NCBI GenBank assembly: GCA_038741495.1
Contig: JAVYKX010000002.1
Span: 260,541-324,540 of the forward strand
Source of the DNA: Thermofilum sp.
GTDB lineage: Archaea; Thermoproteota; Thermoprotei; Thermofilales; Thermofilaceae
Direction: 5' to 3'
DNA length: 64,000 bases
The first letter of the stretch is position 1. Every line of letters starts with the position of its first letter. Both the position numbers and the translations under genes were made by a program. This document shows positions 8,022 through 15,421 of this stretch, one piece after another. Under the pieces are notes generated by a model that had not been told where the DNA came from, ran no database searches, and was given only the letters and a program-made list of their open reading frames with translations.

Positions 8022-11000
8022 GTGGCGGAGCTGAAGCTAGCTCTACTCTTAGTGGTTGCAGCCCTCCTGCTCTCAGCAGCTGCAGCGCTCGCCAGCCCAG
8101 ACCTCGTCCCAGTCACGTGCAAGAGAAGCGACAACTCCACCTACGGCTCCACACCGCTCGCATTCGGCAGCATCGTCGTCAGAGCTGACCCGAACTGGAT
8201 GGTGGATGGCACGTTTGTTGTTAACCCGTTCGCGGCTTCTAATAGTTTTTCCTGGAACCCTGGGCTGTGGCACTTCTTCTACAGGTACTACACCGCCGGC
8301 GTTAGGTGGGCTTCGGGCTCCCAGAATGCTTCGTTCGCCCTGCACGTGGCTCGGCTGAACTTCTCCTACAACTTGACGCTCCTGAACCCCAGCCCCAGCT
8401 ACCAGCCGCCCCCGTGGAGCGTGGCGCGGGTCGATGGGGACAAGTCGTTCGCGTGGCCTAACGGGTGGGGTTGGACGGGTACCGGTAGGGAGTACAGCGA
8501 GCTGCAGACGCTCATCAAGGCTGAAGGCGCCGCGTGGCAGCTAGCCCTCCGCCAGCTAGTCATCGAAGTGACGGTCTACGGGGGGCAGGGCGGCGCAGCA
8601 GTGGAGCCAGGCTACTCGATCTGGCTCAACGTGCAGTGCTACAACGAGACCAGCGGCGGAGGCGGAGGTGGCGGGCAGCCGCCGGGCCAGGGTGTGACGT
8701 TGAAGACCAGCGTCTCGGGGTGCGCGGAGATCGACCCTGCTCCCGGCACCTACAGCTACGCGAAGGGCAGCGCGGTGACAGTGAGGGGTAGGCCGCAGAG
8801 CGGCGCCACCTGGCAGGGGATGTACATCAGGCCGGCGGGGGGCGGCTCGTGGAGCTGGCTCCCCTGCGAGTGGCAGAGCGGCTGGTGCGTCGCCACCGTG
8901 ACCATGGATCAGAGCTACGAGGTGGAGGCTTCCGCGCGCTGCCCGCCGCGAGGCGTGAGAGCGGAGCTCAACTTCACCGCACCCTTCATCCTCTTCGCGA
9001 ACGCGACGATCGTAGACCCGGATGGCAGGGTCACGCGCACGCTCTGGCCCCTCAGCCCCCAGGGCTGGCTCTGGGGCTACGAGCGCAGCATACCCAACCC
9101 CAGCGAGCACGGGCAGTGCTACTCCGTGACCTGGAGCGTCACCCTCAAGCCCCTCGACTACAGCAGGGTAAACTACACAGTGTACAGTTACTTGACTAGC
9201 GGGTACGAGTACGGCCCCAGAGGCTCCCTGCTCGGCGGCAGCCTCACGGCGACAGTGACCATGGGCAAGTGCATGGCAGCTAACCGCGTTGTCTACGCTT
9301 ACGCGACCTTCACCTTCAGCAACGGGACCAGCACAGTCTCAACCTGCGCGGACACCACGTGGTGGAGCAGGTGCCGGTGGTACGCCTTCAAGGATAGAGT
9401 GCACGTCACCCCGCTACCCTCCAACTACACGCTCACCATCCAGGTGTACAAGGCGACGGCGAGCGGAGCAACACTACTGCCAGCGAACGGGACCAGGGTC
9501 AGGGTCGGAAGCGCGGAGTACGCCGCGGATCCGAGCGGGAGGGTGAGCGTTACGCTGCAGCAGGGCAGCTACGAGGTCGAGGTTTTGACGACGTACTACG
9601 GGCCGCAGCTCGCCGCCGAGGGCAGCGTGATCGGCTGGCGCCGCTACCGCTTCTGGAGGTGGAGCGACAACGTCGTGAGCAACCCGAGGACAATCAACCT
9701 CAACCGCGACACGACCCTCACGGTGTACGTCTGGGACGAGAGGGCGCTGCTGGTGAGGTGGGAGCCTCACTTCGACGGCGACGCTTGGGGTGTGGTGAAC
9801 GCGACGAGCGGCGCGCGCTTCAGGCACGGCGAGCTGGTCTGGCTCCCCGTGGGGGGCGAGGCCCGCCTGCTGCCGGTTGAGGGCGGCGGGGCGCTCTTCA
9901 CCTACTGGCTCCTCGGCTCCGAGTGCATTAGGGGCAGCGTGGTGGTCAGCGACCCCTACCTGAAGCTGACCGTCAACCAGACGGGGATCTCGGCCACGGC
10001 GGTCTTCAGGCTCGCAGCCACGAACCAGACCGTGGTGCCCCCGGGAGCGGCCGTGGCGAACCCCATCACCTACGTGCCCGGGACAACCCCCGGAGGGGAG
10101 GAGCGGATGGGCAGGAAAGGCTGGTGGCTAGTCACCGTCACCCATGTTGTAACGAACAAGACCTCGCCTGCTGAAGCGGGGATCGACGAGAAGACCTGGA
10201 TCTACGCTCTGCTCGCGCACGCGAACGGGAGCAGCAGGTGGGCCCCCGTTGCGGGCACGTGGAAGCTGCACCTGGCCCAGGACTGGGACCCCTCGAAGCA
10301 CGTGAGGGATCTGCCGGGCGGGGTGAAGATCATCGAGTGGGATCAGAGCACGGTCAGCGACTTCCCCAAGGTGCAGGAGCCGCAGGAGTGGAGGGACTGG
10401 TACTTCGTCACTCTAGCAGCCTGGAGGACAGTTTTCGAGGAGGCGGGCGGCACCTACAACACCGCGGGGCTCTGGCTGGAGAACGGCACCACCCTCGCTT
10501 TGTACAATATCTCGTTCACCTACATGGGTGTGAACGGTAGCCAGGTGGAGTACGCTTTCTGGCAGCCCCTCACCGTCTCCACCCTGACCTTCAGGGCTGA
10601 AGCTGTTTACACTCTGACCAGCCATGTGGCCGCTCCGCCAGGGAGGCGCAGCATTTACATGTACATCTACGTGAACGCCACGTGGAAGTACGTTCCGCCG
10701 CAGCGGTGGCAGCTCCTCGGCTTCAAAGTGCACGCTCCGCAGCTCGGCTTCCTCGCAGTTCTAGACGCGCCGGGCTGCGGTAAAGTTGACTGCGTAGGGT
10801 ACTGGGCCCCGCCATCGCAGACCGGGGCGACCTGGAGGCTCTACGTCATCAGCTTGGGAGACACGGAGGACTTCTACGCGAAGCCGTACCCGAGCGGCCT
10901 CTTCGGCGACGGCTACAGCAGCGTGAGGGAGTTTAGGCTATCCATGAGGTGGCTCGGGGCCGGCGGCAGGCCCTCAACCCTGATCTGGGGCAGCGACAAG

Positions 11001-11354
11001 GTCACCTTCAGGCTGGCGCCAGCCTCGGTGTACAGGCTGGACTGGGCTGATCCTAGAGGCCCGTTCACCGCGACGTGGGGCTGCTTCGCCCAAGGGCCCT
11101 CAGGCTTGACGCCCATCTCGTCCTACAAGGCGGACATCACGTTCGACTGGGGCGCCACGGGCAGCACGCACCCGCTTAAAGGCAGCCAGGTCTTCAAGGG
11201 GGTGAGCCCGCCGGCAACCCTGCACGTGCAAGTCCCGGCTGACGACTGGATCGCCTTCTACCCGATCCCGGAGGGAGGGAGGTACGCGATCGCGCAGGGC
11301 GCTTTGGTGCCGGTGCCGCTCGTAGCCAAGTACCCGCCGAGAGCGGGAGGCTAG
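8022..11354 (+). CDS. Large secreted glycoprotein / adhesin-like protein
   Basis: This 1110-residue protein begins with a Sec-type signal peptide (about residues 1-25, ending AALAS). It is rich in Trp, Tyr, Ser and Thr and carries many N-glycosylation sequons. A Gly-rich linker lies near residue 212. Several sections resemble the repeats of the 6582 protein, for example one ending DQSYEVEAS and one ending GISATAVFR. No C-terminal membrane helix is visible, so anchoring must be through other proteins. The size, secretion signal and position beside pilin genes suggest a pilus-associated adhesin or sheath protein; substrate and partner cannot be told. It is followed by pilin-like genes with a separate promoter. 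Confidence 0.65.
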   Translation: MAELKLALLLVVAALLLSAAAALASPDLVPVTCKRSDNSTYGSTPLAFGSIVVRADPNWMVDGTFVVNPFAASNSFSWNPGLWHFFYRYYTAGVRWASGSQNASFALHVARLNFSYNLTLLNPSPSYQPPPWSVARVDGDKSFAWPNGWGWTGTGREYSELQTLIKAEGAAWQLALRQLVIEVTVYGGQGGAAVEPGYSIWLNVQCYNETSGGGGGGGQPPGQGVTLKTSVSGCAEIDPAPGTYSYAKGSAVTVRGRPQSGATWQGMYIRPAGGGSWSWLPCEWQSGWCVATVTMDQSYEVEASARCPPRGVRAELNFTAPFILFANATIVDPDGRVTRTLWPLSPQGWLWGYERSIPNPSEHGQCYSVTWSVTLKPLDYSRVNYTVYSYLTSGYEYGPRGSLLGGSLTATVTMGKCMAANRVVYAYATFTFSNGTSTVSTCADTTWWSRCRWYAFKDRVHVTPLPSNYTLTIQVYKATASGATLLPANGTRVRVGSAEYAADPSGRVSVTLQQGSYEVEVLTTYYGPQLAAEGSVIGWRRYRFWRWSDNVVSNPRTINLNRDTTLTVYVWDERALLVRWEPHFDGDAWGVVNATSGARFRHGELVWLPVGGEARLLPVEGGGALFTYWLLGSECIRGSVVVSDPYLKLTVNQTGISATAVFRLAATNQTVVPPGAAVANPITYVPGTTPGGEERMGRKGWWLVTVTHVVTNKTSPAEAGIDEKTWIYALLAHANGSSRWAPVAGTWKLHLAQDWDPSKHVRDLPGGVKIIEWDQSTVSDFPKVQEPQEWRDWYFVTLAAWRTVFEEAGGTYNTAGLWLENGTTLALYNISFTYMGVNGSQVEYAFWQPLTVSTLTFRAEAVYTLTSHVAAPPGRRSIYMYIYVNATWKYVPPQRWQLLGFKVHAPQLGFLAVLDAPGCGKVDCVGYWAPPSQTGATWRLYVISLGDTEDFYAKPYPSGLFGDGYSSVREFRLSMRWLGAGGRPSTLIWGSDKVTFRLAPASVYRLDWADPRGPFTATWGCFAQGPSGLTPISSYKADITFDWGATGSTHPLKGSQVFKGVSPPATLHVQVPADDWIAFYPIPEGGRYAIAQGALVPVPLVAKYPPRAGG

Positions 11355-11403
11355 CTCAGAGCAAGTAATAAATTAGACTTCTTTCTCTCTCACCCGGTGG
11401 ATT

Positions 11404-11985
11404 ATGGTTCCCTTAAGGTACCTGCTGGTGGCGTTAGCCGTGGTGGCTGCCACCGGCCTGGTTGCGGCCTGGCTGCAGGGGATCTTCGCGAGGAGCGGGC
11501 CCCTGATGGGCTGGGAGGACGCGCTAGAGCTCCGCAGAGCGCTGAGCGCGGGCAGGGCTTCGCTCACGTTCTCGGTTTACGCTAGGGAGCTCCCCCTTGC
11601 GGTGAACGTGACGCTCGACGGCAGGCCCTACAGGCTTCCCCTGAGGAGGGTGGTGGTCTACTTCAGGGCTAGGGACGCCCCCGTGTTCGAGGAGCCGCTG
11701 CTGCAGCTCTGGCGTGCGTGGGGCAACGGCTCGCACGCCGGCGCAGCCTCAGCCCTAGACGTGAGCGACGACGGTTCAACCATCTACATCAAGTACCTTG
11801 CTCTGAGCCCTAGAATCCAGGGTGGGGGCAGCAGCTTCTGCCTGGGGCAGGGCGCTGAAGACCCTACCTACAACCTCTCCTCCCTGAGCGGCGGCAGGGT
11901 GGATGTGCTGGGCGCTAGCTACGAGTGGAGCGGTAGGCGCGTAGTGAAGGTCATTAGGGTGGAGGTGGGGCCTTGTGGCGGCTGA
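11404..11985 (+). CDS. Pilin-like single-helix surface protein
   Basis: This 193-residue protein has an N-terminal hydrophobic helix directly after the start (YLLVALAVVAATGLVAAWL) and a beta-rich outer domain with sequons NVT, NGS and NLS. A late Cys pair may form a disulfide. A TATA box (GTAATAAAT, 11365-11373) is centred 35 bases before the ATG, leaving a leader of a few bases. It begins a run of six genes to 14142, most of them overlapping or abutting, which together look like minor pseudopilins. Confidence 0.6.
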   Translation: MVPLRYLLVALAVVAATGLVAAWLQGIFARSGPLMGWEDALELRRALSAGRASLTFSVYARELPLAVNVTLDGRPYRLPLRRVVVYFRARDAPVFEEPLLQLWRAWGNGSHAGAASALDVSDDGSTIYIKYLALSPRIQGGGSSFCLGQGAEDPTYNLSSLSGGRVDVLGASYEWSGRRVVKVIRVEVGPCGG

Positions 11986-12286
11986 CGAGGCCCTCATCCT
12001 GCTGGCGGAGGCGGTGCTACTCGCGGGCCTGCTAGCGCTCTCGGCGAGGCTCTGGAGCGCTAGGTTCGACCCTTACCCTCAGCTCGTCGCGCAGCTGGTG
12101 AACAGCAGCCCGGTGGACGCGGAGCTGTACGCCGCGCTGCCGAAGCCCGTGAGAGTGGAGGCCTCGAGGGTCTGCCGCGCCGGCGAGTGCTACAGCATCA
12201 CCCCGCTCGGAGCTGTCCACGGCTCAGCCTGGGACTGGCTACTCATCTACAAGCGCAGGGTCGCGGTCGCGGGCGGGTCACCCTAG
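11975..12286 (+). CDS. Small pilin-like protein
   Basis: This 103-residue protein starts at a GTG overlapping the end of the previous gene by 11 bases. The N-terminus has one hydrophobic helix (ALILLAEAVLLAGLLALSA) with an acidic residue near the front (DE), as in pilins, where Glu+5 matters for assembly. The outer part is short and has two Cys (VCRAGECY). It is translationally coupled to 11404 and probably a minor pilin. Confidence 0.55.
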   Translation: MAADEALILLAEAVLLAGLLALSARLWSARFDPYPQLVAQLVNSSPVDAELYAALPKPVRVEASRVCRAGECYSITPLGAVHGSAWDWLLIYKRRVAVAGGSP

Positions 12287-12297
12287 CGCATCATCAA

Positions 12298-12306
12298 GAA
12301 TAAATA
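12298..12306 (+). promoter_or_regulatory. TATA box inside the minor-pilin run
   Basis: GAATAAATA is centred 28 bases before the ATG at 12330, so genes from 12330 on can be transcribed separately. Confidence 0.55.
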
Positions 12307-12329
12307 CTGAAGCCCCTCCTACCTCCTCG

Positions 12330-12653
12330 ATGAGGCACCTGGAGGCTGCCGCTATCGGGCTGGTTTTCGCCGTGGCTGCTGCCCACATCGTCTCTCTAAC
12401 TGCCCACCAGGTCGCGCCGGTGCACCACGCCTCAGCGCAGAGGGCACTGGCGTGGGCCCTTCTCAACGCGAGGGACACAGACGAGCTCGCGATCCTCACC
12501 CAGCAGGCTCTGGGGGAGCACGTAGCCGCGATCTACATCGACGGAGAGCTGAAGGCAGGTAAGGGGGGCGTGGGCGGCTCAGCGATCTGCTACGCGGCAG
12601 TCTTCTTCGAGCCCGCGGGCTACAGGGTCGTTAGGGTGTGCGCCTCGCCCTAG
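12330..12653 (+). CDS. Small pilin-like protein
   Basis: This 107-residue protein has an N-terminal helix (LEAAAIGLVFAVAAAHIVSL), including a Glu near the start, and a small outer domain with two Cys (ICYAA and VCASP). The ATG is leaderless. The gene plan is the same as its neighbours, and it is probably a minor pilin or pseudopilin. Confidence 0.55.
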   Translation: MRHLEAAAIGLVFAVAAAHIVSLTAHQVAPVHHASAQRALAWALLNARDTDELAILTQQALGEHVAAIYIDGELKAGKGGVGGSAICYAAVFFEPAGYRVVRVCASP

Positions 12654-12658
12654 GTGGT

Positions 12659-13378
12659 GTGAGGGTGGGGAGGAGGAGGGGTCAGCTCGCCTTGATTGGC
12701 GTCATCGTGCTCGCAGCCACGCTGATCGCTCTCGTCGCGATGAGGACCCCGAACCCCTACGTGGCGTACGAGCGCGGCCACCTGCAGGCAGCCCAGCTCA
12801 TCCACCTCGCGAGAACCTGCTTCTCCGGGACGTGCGACTACAGCAGGCTGCAGAGCCTCCTCGCCGTCACCGCTAGCGTCAACCGGAGCGAGCCGCTCCG
12901 CATGTACCCCACGAGCGCGGGCAGCCCCTTGAACAGCACTGCGCGGAGCGGGAGGGGCTGGGTGACCGAGTATAAGCTTACTTTCACGCTCGCTACGCCC
13001 GCTGGTGCTGAGCCCGTAGTGTACTACGCGAGGGTGGAGGGCCTGGGGGAGGAGGGCACCTACACGAAGACCGTCATGGTCAGCGGCACCCTGAAGACCG
13101 TAACGATGGTGAGGGTGCGCTTGAGGTACAGCAACAGCTACACCACGCCTTTCTTCAACGCGAGCCTACTCTGCCCCAGGCTGGGAGACCCGCAGGGGTA
13201 CGCGGACTTCCTAACATTCGATCCTTCGAGCTGCGAGTGGCTGGTCGCCGTGCCGAGGGATTTCTCCACTCAGATCCCCCCGCCGCCGGGGCCTCCGCCT
13301 GCTCCGGCAGCCTTCTACGTCTACAAGCTGAGGGACGAGTGGGGCGTGCTCGTGCCAGTGTACCACAGGGGTGGTTAG
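12659..13378 (+). CDS. Pilin-like protein with Pro-rich C-terminus
   Basis: This protein of about 239 residues starts at a GTG six bases after the previous stop. AGGTGGT upstream could be a ribosome binding site; a frame extension to 12638 is possible but would overlap the previous gene. A basic leader (VGRRRG) precedes a hydrophobic helix (QLALIGVIVLAATLIALVAM) with a type III signal look. The outer domain has two Cys pairs (CFSGTCDY and a later pair), sequons, and a Pro-rich stretch near residue 215. It is probably a larger minor pilin. Confidence 0.6.
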   Translation: MRVGRRRGQLALIGVIVLAATLIALVAMRTPNPYVAYERGHLQAAQLIHLARTCFSGTCDYSRLQSLLAVTASVNRSEPLRMYPTSAGSPLNSTARSGRGWVTEYKLTFTLATPAGAEPVVYYARVEGLGEEGTYTKTVMVSGTLKTVTMVRVRLRYSNSYTTPFFNASLLCPRLGDPQGYADFLTFDPSSCEWLVAVPRDFSTQIPPPPGPPPAPAAFYVYKLRDEWGVLVPVYHRGG

Positions 13379-13823
13379 AGTGGGGGAGGGGTACGCGCGC
13401 CTGCGCCTCGAGGTGGGTTTCGAATCCAGGCCGAAGAGGACTTGGGTGAAGATCTGGTTCCTCGAGCCTGTCGAGGGGACGCCGGAGGAGGTGAGGAGGA
13501 AGTGGGAGGAGGTGGTGAAGAAGCTCGAGGAGGAGTTCCCGGAGTACGATGACTGGGAGATACCCGCCTGGCTCGCCTACACCGGTCGCGTGAGGCGGGG
13601 CCGGGGGGAGAGGTGCTGCCGGCTCGAGGTGGTGCTGCCGAAGGGCTTCTACTACGCCGAGGTCTACGCGAGGGACTACGCTCCTGCGGGCTTTAAGTTC
13701 CGCCTCACCGGCGACGTGGAGGTGTCCATCGAGCTCCTCAAGAGGGAGGGGAGGGACGACTTCTACTACATGGGCACCTACTACCCCAGGCGGAGCGAGA
13801 AAGAGGCGCCGAGGGGTGGTTGA
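13371..13823 (+). CDS. Soluble acidic/basic protein inside the minor-pilin operon
   Basis: This 150-residue protein is the only member of the run without a hydrophobic N-terminus. It has alternating beta strands, a charged helix near residues 35-55 (EEVRRKWEEVVKKLEEEF) and many Tyr near the end. A CC pair (ERCCR) is near residue 82. It overlaps both neighbours by eight bases, so it is co-translated with pilin-like proteins. No family is recognised. It could be a cytoplasmic chaperone or regulator for the pilins (inference). Confidence 0.55.
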   Translation: MVRVGEGYARLRLEVGFESRPKRTWVKIWFLEPVEGTPEEVRRKWEEVVKKLEEEFPEYDDWEIPAWLAYTGRVRRGRGERCCRLEVVLPKGFYYAEVYARDYAPAGFKFRLTGDVEVSIELLKREGRDDFYYMGTYYPRRSEKEAPRGG

Positions 13824-14142
13824 GGTGGAGAGGCTCCTCCTCTACTTGGTGGTTGCGGCCGCGGTCCTCGCGGCGCTATCGGCGGCGAGGCTGAGGCAGC
13901 AGCCGGACTACTGCAGCGAAGCAGAGAGGCTCGCAGCCGCGGTGCTCGCAGTGTACCAGTCGAGGGGGTGGGTGGTGGACACCTTCACCCTCGACCGGGT
14001 GGTGGTGAACAGCACCGGCCTCTACCACCCGGGCTGCAAAGTAGCGGCCAAGCTTCCCATGGCGAACTCGACGATACTCATGGGGAAAAATCGTCTTATG
14101 CTGAGCGCTTCAGGTGGTAAGGTTTATATATTTAACCCTTAA
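13816..14142 (+). CDS. Small pilin-like protein ending the operon
   Basis: This 108-residue protein has an N-terminal Glu-containing leader followed by a hydrophobic helix (LLLYLVVAAAVLAALSAA) and a small outer domain with two Cys (DYCSE and PGCKV). The start could be the GTG at 13816 or the GTG at 13825. It is followed by a long T-rich tract, so it is the last gene of the pilus locus in this orientation. Confidence 0.55.
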   Translation: MVEVERLLLYLVVAAAVLAALSAARLRQQPDYCSEAERLAAAVLAVYQSRGWVVDTFTLDRVVVNSTGLYHPGCKVAAKLPMANSTILMGKNRLMLSASGGKVYIFNP

Positions 14143-14149
14143 TCTTCAG

Positions 14150-14192
14150 GAAAAAATCTTTCTTTTTACTTCTTTTATTGCACTTTTTTCCT
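14150..14192 (+). terminator. T-rich terminator of the pilus locus
   Basis: An extended T-rich tract (TCTTTCTTTTTACTTCTTTT and on to CACTTTTTTCC) follows the last pilin-like gene and precedes the promoter of the next gene. Confidence 0.5.
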
Positions 14193-14271
14193 TCATGCTG
14201 GCTTCCGGTCACGGAAGAACTCTCCGGTAAAAGCTATATCGCTACTGCTTCCTTTCAGGTTAGCGCGGAGA

Positions 14272-15375
14272 ATGCCGGCCAATCTACCCCCCGAAGCTAG
14301 AGCTAAGTGGAGAAGGGTGATGGAGGCTAGAAGTCCGGAGGAGAAGCTGATAGCCTTGCAGGAGTTTCTCTCAGCAGTTCCCAAGCATAAGGGTACAGAG
14401 CGCCTGCGGATGCAAGTGACGAGGCAGATAGCATCCCTTAGGCGTGAGATTGAAGAGCGTAAGAAGAGGAAGGGGGGAGGGGAGCATTTCTTCCTCGAAA
14501 AAGAAGGAGATATTCAAGTCGTCCTCCTTGGGCTACCTGGCAGCGGTAAGACAGAGGTCTTTAACTGCTTAGCGGGCTTATCCGTGCTGGACGAGCCCAG
14601 AAAACCAGTGCCAGGCGTTCGCATCTGGGAGGGAGTGTACTTTCAGCTCGTAAACACGCCACCCCTCATCGAAGGAGCTGACGTGACTTCTCGCGTACTA
14701 GCCCTAGCCAGGAACGCTGATGCACTTATCGTGGTTATCAACACCAGGATGGATGTCTATTACCAGCTGAGTGTTCTTTCTAAGCTTCTCGAAGAGGGGA
14801 AAATTGCTGTGAAGAAACCCCGCTGTACAGTCACCATTGAGAGGAAGGCCACAGGCGGTATAGTGCTTGTAGGCAGGCTTGTGGGAGCTACCTTGCAGGA
14901 GCTAGCAGCGCTTCTAAGGGATTACGGAGTGCACCACGCTATCGTGAGGATAGAGGGTGAAGCGACGCTTGATGACGTGGAAGAAGCTTTGTTCGGGTCA
15001 ACCCTATACAAGCCCACGCTCCTGGTCTCCTGGGGAGGTCGCCTGGCGGACTCAGCTTCTCTCAGCGGCGTGCCCGTGGTGAGCGCAAGCAGTTGCGAAA
15101 GCTTAGACTTCAGCAGCATGGCCCACTACTTTCTTCGATCGCTAGACCTTATCCGCGTCTACACGAGGAACCCGAAGACCGGAGTGGTAGAAACCCGCCC
15201 AGTGCTCGTGAAGCGGGGTACGCGCGTGGTGGAGGTCGCTAAGATAATTCACAGCGATCTCTACGAGAACTTCAAGTTCGCGAAAGTGTGGAGCACCAGG
15301 TTCGAGTTCAACCCCAGGAGGGTGGGCAGGGACTACGTTCCCGAGGACGGCGATGTTGTTGAAATCGTCGCCTAG
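14272..15375 (+). CDS. DRG-family GTPase-like protein with degenerate G motifs and TGS domain
   Basis: This 367-residue protein has the plan of the archaeal DRG (developmentally regulated GTP-binding) family, which acts with translating ribosomes. It has a helical N-terminus (PEEKLIALQEFLSAVPKHKG), a G domain, and a C-terminal TGS domain (about residues 290-367). The P-loop is present but altered (GLPGSGKTEV, where DRG proteins have a GxxSVGKST-type loop). The G3 motif DxPG reads NTPP, and the G4 motif NKxD is missing (LLVSWGG at the expected place). It may therefore bind another nucleotide or none. The C-terminal half aligns well with the family. Its own promoter seems to be near 14231-14240. 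Confidence 0.8.
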   Translation: MPANLPPEARAKWRRVMEARSPEEKLIALQEFLSAVPKHKGTERLRMQVTRQIASLRREIEERKKRKGGGEHFFLEKEGDIQVVLLGLPGSGKTEVFNCLAGLSVLDEPRKPVPGVRIWEGVYFQLVNTPPLIEGADVTSRVLALARNADALIVVINTRMDVYYQLSVLSKLLEEGKIAVKKPRCTVTIERKATGGIVLVGRLVGATLQELAALLRDYGVHHAIVRIEGEATLDDVEEALFGSTLYKPTLLVSWGGRLADSASLSGVPVVSASSCESLDFSSMAHYFLRSLDLIRVYTRNPKTGVVETRPVLVKRGTRVVEVAKIIHSDLYENFKFAKVWSTRFEFNPRRVGRDYVPEDGDVVEIVA

Positions 15376-15421
15376 CTGATGAAAGCTTAATTACCGAGCC
15401 GGGCAAAGGCACCCTGGGGTT

